A stretch of DNA of 40,386 nt from Cerioporus squamosus (Eukaryota; Basidiomycota; Agaricomycetes; Polyporales; Polyporaceae), in the NCBI GenBank assembly GCA_022592435.1, contig JABYQS010000262.1:1-40386 (forward strand), read 5' to 3'. The notes below the pieces were generated by a model, which saw only the letters and a list, made by a program, of their open reading frames with translations, was not told the DNA's origin and made no database searches. Shown here piece by piece: positions 31,524 through 40,386 of the stretch (within the stretch, counting starts at the first letter, position 1; each line of letters starts with the position of its first letter). Both the position numbers and the translations under genes were made by a program.

Positions 31524-32961
31524 GAGACACGCGCTCGGGCGGCAGAACGGCGATCAGCGCTAGCCTCGCGCTTGGCGGGAGGAGGCGCGGCTGTTCCCGA
31601 CTCGCGCGCCCGCGTTGGCCTCCTTAGCTGCACCTGGCTCTCTGAGTCTCTCCTCCGCTGCTCACGTCCTCGTTTTCGACGTCAATATCTCAGTCTGCTT
31701 CGCACCTCCTCCGCCTGCCTTCTTCCTCACGGAACCGTCCTCGTCACCCCTTCTCCGGCAAGCTCAAGCGTCGCGTGCGCACTGAAAGCCGCGAGCTCCT
31801 CTCTGTCTGCCTGAACCCGGTGAGCGCTCAGCAGCTCGTCTTTGCATGTACGTTCACTCAATCTCTCCACATTGTCGTACGCAGGTCATGTATTCGTGTT
31901 CAACACAGCGACAACTCACGGTCTCAGTTTGCATGGCGCATGCGTATCAGTGCTACCATACTCGTCCTCCTCTTGTCTCTACATCTCCGACAATATATCC
32001 TCGTGCATGATACTCCATACCCTCTCCTCGTCCGTATCACCAGTCCAGAGAGAGACAACCCAGACCCACCCTCGTTGGGCGTGCTTGGCGACGTGCACGG
32101 CGATGTGCGCGACAGTCTTGCCGGTGAGTCCTACCACAGAGACGTCGCGTCTCATGTCATTCCCATTCATCCACCCGAGGATCAAACTGCGCCCGAGTTC
32201 ACCCCCAACGGATGACAGTGGTCCCGCCTTCCTCACTGGGAGCATAACATCCACGTCGGTGCCAACCGTCAGCGCCACCAGCGGTGACTTGTACACGACG
32301 ACTCCGAGCGCCGCGGCAGCGCCGCAGACCTGCGCGACTCCGACCATGGCCACCGAGCCAACGCCGCTGCTCGCCACTGCTTCGCCCACGTCCGGTGACT
32401 TGAAATCGACGAGTGTGTAGCTGTGCGGCTGCACGCGCTCTAGGATGCGTCTCACAACGCTCGACTTGCAGAACGTCTCGCAGAGCGCGGCGATGCTCTC
32501 GTCTAATCACGATCCTCCAGATCATCAACTTGCAGGGCCCCTTTTGAAACATGGGGGTCACGCACCGCTCCAGGGGCGGATCAGACGCCTATAATCGTAC
32601 GTATGGCCCCATTCGATGGTTGTGTACCCTCCTCGTTCGAGCGACACTGATTGATATCTTGTAGGTGGCCCCAGCACAGACCAAACAGACCGTACTGCTA
32701 CCCCCCGCTTCCCTTCGGCGAGTGAGACGACGCTCATTTCTGGTCGATCTCAGACGAATCGACGTGTTCATATATATCCAACTGTCACGTCGTCCACATG
32801 CTCTGTCGAACTTTCATTGTGTATCGCGCATTTTGAAGCAATCAGCTCAATTGTGGAGATCCATATCTGGAAAGTCGACGAGAATTCGCTCTCTGTGGCC
32901 AGGGGCACCTCCGTCTCCAGTCCTCGATATACCCTGAAGTGGTCCGGCGTGTGCCGGTGCG

Positions 32962-32969
32962 TATATAAG
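32962..32969 (+). promoter_or_regulatory. TATA box
   Basis: TATATAAG, 45-52 nt upstream of the ATG at 33014 of the nine-exon gene. Confidence 0.6.
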
Positions 32970-33013
32970 TGGACATGCATCCGCTAGTCCACAGACGATA
33001 CTCCGCCGGCAAG

Positions 33014-35112
33014 ATGAGCATGTCTGATCAGGATGATGGCATGTCTTCTGACTCGGATGGCACTCGGTATCGAGCCATTCAGCACAAGTTCGTAGCCCTG
33101 CTGTCTCATGACCGTCCGCAACCTAACTTACCACCGTAGGTCGCGTTGCCGAACTTCCAGCAGCCTGACAGCGAGACGTACACGTACGGCTTAGGTATGC
33201 GTTATCTACCAAGTCGGCAGGACAACAGCTCAAGCCTCGGGACGTCGGCCGTCGCAAGCAACGTTGCAAGTGTTGGATTCACCGCGCACGGTAGCTACGT
33301 CAATAGCAGTACCGGCACGACCACGGCATATCCATGGGGCCAAGTCAGTACCGCTCGCGACAGGAAAGAACAACTCCCTGTTGGAACGACAGTCCGCCCA
33401 CCCGGCGGAATGACGATGGAAGGAGCGTACACTCCCCCGGGCATTCTGAAACAAGCGGCGCAGCCACCGACTCGCGCCACTCATGGGACTCGTACCAAGG
33501 TGAGCATGATCCATCCCGTGCTCTACTTTGCAGTCGTATTCACGGTCTGCTCTGCCTTGTACAGGCGGGAGGCTCGCACTCTCTCATCGAGATGGGACCG
33601 ACGGAGTTCATGCAGACCCACAACTATGGGATGGGATTCAGTGGAATGCCGCCTGTGGCTAAGCAGAAGCGAAAGGTCAGAGACGACGGCGCTAATGACA
33701 CCGGTACTGGCCATGGTAAGGCGGTTTCATTAGACTTCCGAAGCTTCGCCGAGCACTCATGTGCCCTCCCTCTCGTTCGTCGTTCAGGCCCTCAAGTCTT
33801 GATTGGCGCCGTCACCTCTCGTTCGCGTCGTGAGGTAGATTCTACCGTCACGCAAGGTACTATTGGCCCCTCTTCCCAGTCGCGAACTACAGGCGGCCCC
33901 TCCATGCGTCCGGTGAGTAAGACTTTGCAATGAGTTTGGACTCAAGTATGTATGCGCTCAAAAACATGGCTCTTTAGTCCAGACCAACAGTGCCTCTGGG
34001 GCCTGCGTCTCTCGCGAAACTGTCACTGGAGAGTGCGATCACGATCAGTGAACCCGGGCACGGTGACCGGTCGTGCCGAGAGCAGATGCTCACCCTGAGG
34101 GAGAATGCCGAAGATCACAGCGAAGAGGTATGAGCACAGACCTGCACTGGCTGGGCATCTAGTCTGACTGAGACCACGAATCGTGTAGCGAGGGCGCGAG
34201 ACAGAGACAGAGCCAAGGCCTGCATCGCTGCGCGGGTCGTCAGATCTTCCGAGGTTAAGCAGTTCATGGCTCTTGACAGTTTTACGGAGGTGGTCAGAAA
34301 GTTGTACTTGCCTCACGGCGTCCCGCGATGGCAGCAGTTGGTTCGCGCTGCTGTGCTTGCGGTGGGTACAGTCGAAGAATGGGTATGCTCTACACTCTGT
34401 CGGAATCTTCCTACCTACTCACACCAACGTCTTATGCATTTCAAGGCAGCGGAGGGCGCCGTTCGACGTGTAGAGGGTGCCATCCGCATGCCCACGTTCG
34501 CGACCCCACAGGAGTGGGTTGCTGAGTGGATCGAACTACAACCTCTCAGTCGGTTCCGCGGGGCGCAACCTTCGATCGAACATCCGAGCGAGCTGCTCTG
34601 CCCGGATGACACTGAACCCAGCGACTGGGCGCTTTTCTGGATGCACACCCGCCAGATAGTATTTGGCGTCCTCCTGGGGCTCAAGATGTGTTCTCCGTAC
34701 TTGCCTGGTCCGACCCGTCATTCTTGTTGCATGGAACAGGACAAGTGGGCGGCGTGGCGTGACGACGTCCTGTGGGTGTTCGGTCAATTGTTGAGACAGT
34801 ACGTCTGATCGAGCTACCACTTCTGTGACAAGATACTCACGTCTTTCTCTGCCGAAGCATGGCGACTTATGAGAAAGCTCTACTGCGTCCGTATGTCAAA
34901 TCCGGCGCCGCGTCGTCTCTGTTCGTAGTAGGGAGCAACATCTCGCCAGCAACGGCAACTCCGGGGGCGCAAGAGATACCTCCTACGCACCCGGGGCCAA
35001 CGTCCTTACCTGCCAGCTCACCGGGCGAGTCAGCACGGTACGTTCTTACTTAGCAGCACGTATACGTCGTTGTCATAGGCAGTCCCCAGAACTGACAGGC
35101 ATTTGCTCTTGA
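33014..35112 (+). CDS. nine-exon hypothetical protein
   Basis: Exons 33014-33091, 33140-33499, 33565-33715, 33788-33912, 33978-34127, 34173-34382, 34446-34798, 34858-35037 and 35079-35112 splice in phase (introns 41-75 nt) to 546 residues with no internal stop. The N-terminal half is Ser/Gly/Thr-rich and probably disordered, with a basic patch (AKQKRKVRD). The C-terminal half is a folded, helical module rich in Trp: MALDSFTEVVRKLYLPHGVP, RWQQLVRAAVLAVGTVEEW, TPQEWVAEWIELQPLSRFRG, WALFWMHTRQIVFGVLLGLK, DKWAAWRDDVLWVFGQLLRQ. I do not recognise the domain. A TATA box fits the chosen start. The pattern (disordered N terminus, compact C-terminal domain) suits a regulatory or DNA-associated protein, but there is no direct evidence. 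The last small exon is the least certain part. Confidence 0.72.
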
Positions 35113-36404
35113 TGGACAGGAGCTAGAAGAAGAGAACATTGGATGTCGACTTGAGAGGTCTCACAGCAAGTGTCTGAGAGCGTCCAGAGGCTCGAGCACT
35201 GGCAGAGTGTTGTATGCAGTCAGGATTCAGCGAGAAGTCCCCTTATGAACAAGAAACATTGTGTAGACTGTGACACAATTAGCAAGGGCGTTTCATATGG
35301 TGCATACCTCTGCTCGACAGGTCTGTTCCCTGGAATGTGCGCAGGAGGGGGCCCGGGGTTTCGAGCTGTAGGCGCTGGAACGAAGTTGAAGGCTGTGGTT
35401 GCAGTTGGGTCACGCTCAAGTGCGCGCGCATTTCTCTTATACTTCTTATGTAGAGTTTATGTAGTATCTTCATGACTTTTACATACTCCTAAGCAGAGTC
35501 TGAAGGGCATCGACGAAAACATAAGGGCCGAAGGAATTCGATTCCAGATTTGATAGAGTACTAGAGTTGAAACGTTTGACGCGAGGAGCGCTGTAACCGG
35601 GGATGCTCGCAAGCTCGCCCTATGTACTGCCTATACTCGCTCTCCCTCCCCCCACCCTGCGTCTTTGAGCTGGCGCTTTGGCGACTCCTCGTCTTTCCAG
35701 CCTGAGCAAGATGGACGAGGGCACCAGTGTCGCCCTCGATGATATACCGTCGGAGCGGCCTTCTTCAGATTTTTTCTTACGACTCTGTGAGTTTCTCGTC
35801 TGCCCTTGCCAGTCTCGCGTGCCACCAACGTCTATTGATCCGCGTTTGCTCTGCACATGAGTGTGCACGAGAACAGTGGCAGTGGATGTTTGTCGACTCA
35901 CTGCACTTCCACTCTGCCCGGCTGATCTTCAATTCAACGGGCGCAACACATCGATGGTCGGTCCCATGTACTCCAGGGCCTCTCCAGGTCGCCTCCAAGA
36001 TCCCGTGGATTCGTGGTCGACACGCCGCGCCATCTGTCCAGTCGCGCGGCTGCCCAGGTGACAGAAGCTCACGCGTCGCGAGAGCGTTCTGAGGCACACA
36101 TCTGCGTCCTCATAGGCATGCGCCCGTCCGGAGAATGCTGGTCCTGCCGGACAGAGACTTGTCATATTCTTCAGCGGGCACACGCTCCCAGCTGGCACAT
36201 GTGTCACGGGCTCTGGATGATCATGGGCGTGTGTGGGCCTTAGGTGGCGGGGTGCAGGAGTATGGTCTGAAGGTGGAGGCCACCGCGCTGCTGGGGGACG
36301 TCGTGCGCGAACGGGTTGACGTCGGCGGGGTACTTGGCGAGGGGGAGCTGGAGGGGCCTGTGGACTCGGAGGGACGGTCGTCTATGGGGGCGTCGGGGAG
36401 ACTG
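35113..36404. other. interval without a resolved gene
   Basis: About 1.3 kb. An ATG at 35710 starts MDEGTSVALDDIPSERPSSD followed by a GTGAGT donor at about 35788, a plausible first exon, but no consistent second exon was found. It could be the detached 5' exon of the membrane-protein pseudogene downstream. Confidence 0.35.
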
Positions 36405-36642
36405 GACCTCCAAGTTATTCGTCGTCAACTCCTCCATCGTCCACATCCACGCTTTCCGCAGGCACCGCCCCCTCAAGCTCGAGTCCGACGCCCTCCGCCA
36501 TGAGCTCAACTAATGGCGCAACCACTCCGGCCTGCCCCGCGTAGACGAGCTCGTCCGCGGCAGAGGCCTTCCAGATGATCATCTCCGGCGAGATCGAGGT
36601 CCTTTTCGCCGACCCCATCGAGGAGGAGGGCGCGGCGCAGAA

Positions 36643-36674
<32 letters not shown>

Positions 36675-36740
36675 TGGCTACGGCTACGCTGACGACAATG
36701 CCGGCGATCGAGCCGGGAAAGCGAATTGGAAGAGGAGAGA
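36405..36740 (+). pseudogene. broken fragment resembling the tail of a basidiomycete bHLH-type protein
   Basis: Frame 1 reads LFVVNSSIVHIHAFRRHRPL and KLESDALRHELN, then a TAA, then WRNHSGLPRVDELVRG; one base later the frame changes to EAFQMIISGEIEVLFADPIE. The run LESDALRHELN-x-WRNHSGLPRVDE looks like the long helix that follows the HLH in fungal proteins, with the stop in place of an expected Glu codon. A (GCG)n/(GAC)n tract at about 36644-36680 follows. At least one nonsense and one frameshift mutation are needed, so it is a pseudogene fragment. The family assignment is from memory of similar sequences and is weak. Confidence 0.4.
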
Positions 36741-36849
36741 GAACACCAGTAGAGTCCGTCGTTGGGCGAACCTACACTTCCACAATTCCCGCAACGATCT
36801 TCTGCGTATCCGTCTTGAGTGCCGAGACGGTGTGGATGTGACAGCTTCT

Positions 36850-38700
36850 TTGCGTCCAGGCTCTATGGGATCACCACCCTGGAAGCGTTCATGTACTACC
36901 GATACAAGTACAGCGACCCACTCATCCTCAAGCTCTCCGTACGTCCCTCTTTCGCCGCCCTCTCCCGCCCCGCTCACCACCGACGCGCGCGCGCAGGTAT
37001 TCGTGCTCTGGTACAGCGCGTCGCGACTTTCCGCTCCGTATGCGCGCTGCTAGTGCGCATCCGCAATATCGTGGACAGCGTCCACGCCGCCCTTTTCACT
37101 AGCACGTTGCACTGGTACTGCATCACAAATCGCAACAACCTCGCAGCCGTCCAGCACCCCATCTGGTCCATACTCGTGAGTGCTCTCTCGTGCATGTGGT
37201 TCCCCCACAATCCGATTGGCGACTCTGTTCTGCTTTGCTAGACCATGATCATCGTCCCCGTGAGTGCTCGACGTCCATGTATGCGCGCGCAGGCGGCCCT
37301 TGACGACCACGCGCGCAGAACCTCAGCAGGCAACGCGTTGACGACCCGGGACGCGGCATCGGCTGATCATGTCTCTCTCCGCGTCGGACCAGCATCTTCG
37401 GATACCGCCTATACAGATGTATTCAACCCGCATGGTCAACGCATCTATTCGCGCCGAACTGACCGCCTTCTAGTGAGCCACCACAACTGGATTCTCCCCG
37501 AGATCATTGTGCGTCCCTCCCCCTACCACACCGCACGTATACTAAGGCACGCACCATCGCAAGGCTTTTCTCTCGCTTTTCATCGCAGGTGCGCCCCCAT
37601 TGGTGCTCGCCGATATTTTCGAGTGACTGCGCTCGAACGCGACTGCAGCGGACGCGTTTTGTGAGTGCTGTCCGCCCGCGCTCGGCTGCGATACTGTATT
37701 GACTGACTGCGCCTTGATCATCATCTACATAATCTTCAACATCGACCCTCGCTCGCGTCGCTGACTCCTGTGTCTGTTGTCGATCCCACGCTCTTCCCCG
37801 ATCTCGGTCTCTCCCTCGCATTCCCGCACGCGCATGCGTATCTCGCTTCTTCCCCGCCCACGCCCGTGCTCATCTGCGCCGTGGCTCTCGTCAACGCAGC
37901 GAGCCTGCCCGAGCTCCCTCTCCTCACACGGATGTCCCGCTCATGCGCCTGCATGCAGGCTCCCTGGAGTCGTACGCCGGCATCAGCAGCCTCCTTTTCT
38001 TCCCTCTTTTTGCTACCCTCCCTCTCTCACACCAGGGGGGCCTCTACGCAGGGCTCTCCTCCGAAGTCGTAGGGGACCTCATCGTCGCGCTCTCGCAATG
38101 CATCCTCCTGCCGGTTGTCCGTGGGTGTCGCTGCTTCACGGCGTGTGCTGACGAACAACGGCGACTTGCTTGCTCGGCGATCCGCGTGCTGATGACGTTC
38201 AGCGTGAACATAGGCCTCTTAACGATGTGCGTTGAATTCGCTGTCGTCCATTTGAGTCCGAGTCTGCACGTACGCGTACGGGCCCCGAGCTCGTAGGTGT
38301 CTGTTTTCTGACTCTCTGTTATATAGCCTATACTGCAGTCTTTGTGCGATCGGCGCGCTCGTCTCGGTGTGTTGGACGTGCGTAGAGTGGAGAGACGTAC
38401 TGACCGCCTGTGTCTTGCGCAGTACAGTGAGGCGGTCCAGCCGACGAAGTTCATCAAGGTCTTCTTCTACTGCGTGCTCAGCGACCGTGCGACCTGCTCC
38501 TCTGTCCCCATGCTAGAGTAGTGTTGACGCCTCCTACAGCTCGCAGTGTACGTGAACTCGCTGCTCGCTCCTCTCAATGGGCGCGGCTCGCTCCTCGGAC
38601 GACAGCGCCGCCACCGCGACTGGGAGAGCAAGAACAACGTGGGCGCGGGGCTGGGCATGAGCATCTCACTGCGCAACTCGTGGCGCATGGCGGATCAGGA
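36850..38700 (+). pseudogene. DUF6534-type membrane protein, probably decayed
   Basis: DUF6534 proteins are common basidiomycete multi-pass membrane proteins of unknown function. Family blocks appear in order: LYGITTLEAFMYYRYKYSDP with LILKLS (to a GTACGT donor at 36939); VFVLW; DSVHAALFTSTLHWYCITNR with NNLAAVQHPIWSIL (to GTGAGT at 37177); QRIYSRR, SHHNWILPEII (about 37440-37505); GDLIVALSQCILL and IRVLMTFSVNIGLLT (about 38080-38225); SLCAIGALVS; FIKVFFYCVLSD joined over a clean 67-nt intron to LYVNSLLAPLNGRGSLLGR (to about 38620). Several junctions are canonical, but VFVLW to DSVHAAL needs a one-base shift, the loop before SHHNWILP carries two extra codons, and no start exon was found. It is therefore probably a decayed copy; assembly indels are an alternative. 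Confidence 0.6.
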
Positions 38701-40154
38701 GGATGGTGGGGAGGCTTGCTGTACCGGCCGGTGGGGGACTGTGTGCGCCTTTGCGCCCATCTGTTCTTTGCGTTTGGGGCGCTCGAGCTCCGATGCAACG
38801 GCTTATGGGGCAATCTCATCATCCTGACACGGACTTTTCACGCTCGAAACTCAGGTCGGCAAGAGCAACAAATACTCTGAGATCGGCCGCGAATCACCCT
38901 CCTGTATACTCTTCCGGTGTGCCAGAGACGCGCGGATGGATGTTCCTGCATACAAAGTCCGTGGAACTACAGGACGCACGGGTACTGGCAAGGTGGGGCT
39001 GAGAAAGCGGCGGATGAGACTGTTGAAGCTACTCGTCACGACAGGACGCTACTCGGCATACCTATGTACGCAGGAGTACTATGTAGCGGCAATGCGATAT
39101 CTGTTCGAATGCCTACTTAGGCTCGGAGACGGGTTGGTCTAATCTCCAACTGTGCAGCATCGACGGCGGGGGATACTTAGTAGGTTTTCTATCCCATCTG
39201 GTGACTCGGTTTGGCTGACAACTCCCAGGTCAGGCATGATCATAATCGTACGAACATGCTTTTAAACTCACCTGCACGAAGACATACTGTCCCTGCATCT
39301 GTGCTCGTGTTTTCCCAGAGGCGGAAGACCGAGCCTTCTTGGTCCGAACGGGTCCTGGACTGCGACCTAGTCTGGACACGGATAAGGACCTATGGTAAGG
39401 TGAAATGCCGTCGTGAAGAGATGCATATACACTTACGGTTCGCTAGGACTTGACATGGTCTTTGTGGTAGTATGCTCACAGTGGGTTGCCGGTTCATGAG
39501 AGGTACTTTCAATCTGGTTGCTCGGCACGGGACTCTGCTTTCATGATATCAGTCCAATTCACGAAGATCCACTTGACCAGCGACTCCATACCGGAACAGG
39601 ACAGTGCAGGCTGTCATCGTGCGATGTTGCTTGTGGTTCAGCTCGGACGGGCGTGTATTCGACGACGAAGTAGGGTGCTTGGTCCACCGGACGGCATATG
39701 GACCACTTGAAGCGCTGACCCTGATCGTTTGAACTCATGCTTAGTTCGCTGACATCATGGTTGGATTGACGCAGCTTACCTTCTGAGTCAATAGTTCTTC
39801 GCTACTCGAGTCTTGAATGGACATGTCGACGAGGATGCACGGTGATGCGGCCTCATCGAGGGTATAAGCTTATATGTATACCGTCCCATGGCGGGGAGCG
39901 CACATCTTCACAAGCGAGTGGCACGCTAATCCAGAGTCAGTCAGGGAGGAGATGTATGCACAGGTAGATGCACAAATCTGGAAAGCACCGATATGATGGC
40001 CGGAGGGTGCATGGGTTGCCGGGTGGCACATTCTCCAACGATGCCATGGACTGCGAGGATCGTCTTCTCACACTGCGCGCATGAACGAGGACACCATAGG
40101 ATACAGGAACACGGGATACAAAACAGGTCCTATACAGTTATATACAGAGTCTAA
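38701..40154. other. interval without a resolved gene
   Basis: About 1.45 kb. Only short open frames, none with a domain. The part after 39.7 kb is the downstream flank of the (-) gene entering from the right edge. Confidence 0.4.
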
Positions 40155-40386
40155 TCAAAAGTTGTGTAGGCGAGTGTCGACTGAACGCGACCTGTCCCGC
40201 AGAGCCCGTTGTTCCTCTCTGAGGTAATGCAGTACCATGCCGACGGCGTCGAGCCGCAGCTGGAGCTGGTCTTCGACCTGTCCGAGAGCCAGGATGTACA
40301 CATGTGCGACGTCACGGGTGAGGTTGATGAAGTTCTCGAGGGGAAGCTGCTCGGACTACAGAATCGTCTGCAATGAGCCCACTTGA
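40155..40386 (-). CDS. last exon of a paralogue of the 20.4-kb orphan (partial, runs off the window)
   Basis: Exon 40355-40155 (67 codons including stop), preceded by intron sequence to the window edge. It reads SEQLPLENFINLTRDVAHVY, then ILALGQVEDQLQLRLDAVGM identically to the last exon of the gene at 20435-21163. It then diverges (HYLREEQRALRDR here, FYLKGEQKVLQDR there) and ends 11 codons earlier. The remaining exons lie outside. Same unknown helical family. Confidence 0.65.
40233..40386. repeat. dispersed repeat, copy 2 (reaches the window edge)
   Basis: Near-identical to 20546-20698 in the same orientation, one substitution and one inserted base, including intron sequence. It probably continues beyond the window. 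Confidence 0.95.

Larger units (their letters stand above)
30417..32961. other. long region without a resolved gene
   Basis: About 2.5 kb. It contains a 25-bp direct repeat (30593 and 30651), a GAG/GGC microsatellite (31411-31523) and flanks similar to 5.4 kb. A 158-codon (-) frame (32455-31979) and a Ser/Thr-rich (+) frame cover the same bases; neither could be supported as a gene. Confidence 0.4.

Noticed and set aside
31355..31814. Long poly-Glu, poly-Arg and poly-Leu open frames on both strands
   Set aside because: They come from the (GAG)n/(GGC)n microsatellite, which is open in every frame; there is no start, splice or domain support.
31979..32455. 158-codon open frame on (-) with hydrophobic Gly/Ala/Val-rich pieces (GAAAALGVVVYKSPLVALTV)
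   Set aside because: It faintly recalls membrane transport proteins, but the opposite strand is open as well, Ser/Thr-rich, and no neighbouring exons or motifs support either. Left uncalled.

Overview
The window looks like a piece of a filamentous basidiomycete (Agaricomycete, white-rot type) nuclear genome. The evidence is the gene style: most genes only make sense after removal of several short GT-AG introns (about 43-72 nt, often with a CTNAC/CTAAT branch point just before the acceptor), and one exon is only 18 nt. The recognisable families also fit: a fungal Tnp2 (CACTA/EnSpm-type) transposase, a BTB/POZ protein, a RING protein, a WD40 protein, an epsin and a DUF6534-type membrane protein. 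No rRNA, tRNA, CRISPR or prokaryotic operon was seen. All exon structures were spliced by eye with phase checking; there is no transcript support.

Layout. 0.3-2.3 kb: a divergent pair, a BTB/POZ protein (-) and a RING plus coiled-coil protein (+). 2.5-4.8 kb: three small orphan genes on (-), two of which overlap stop-on-start. 5.1-6.6 kb: a GGA microsatellite and a probable decayed gene. 7.5-8.5 kb: a coiled-coil protein (+). 9.0-15.4 kb: unrecognised multi-exon genes, including an acidic protein (+), a long Cys-motif protein (-), a gene with a 96-bp internal tandem duplication (-), and a small His/Asp-rich protein (+). 15.9-19.7 kb: an apparently intact 1,223-residue transposase gene (-). 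20.4-22.4 kb: two small orphans (-). 23.1-24.9 kb: a WD40 protein with a C-terminal membrane anchor (+). 25.5-28.3 kb: an epsin pseudogene and a further gene fragment. 29.0-30.4 kb: an orphan (-). 33.0-35.1 kb: a nine-exon orphan (+). 36.4-38.7 kb: two decayed fragments, one resembling a bHLH-type protein tail and one a DUF6534 membrane protein. 40.2 kb to the edge: the last exon of a paralogue of the 20.4-kb gene.

The general picture is an accessory, transposon-visited region. Intact, mostly lineage-specific small genes alternate with broken copies of conserved genes and with local duplications (153-bp near-identical tract, 96-bp and 11-bp tandem duplications, GGA tracts with similar flanks). 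Nothing here forms an obvious pathway. The most distinctive items are a small orphan family with a W-L-D-x-K-R motif (three members, one cut by the window edge) and the concentration of decayed gene fragments around an intact transposase.
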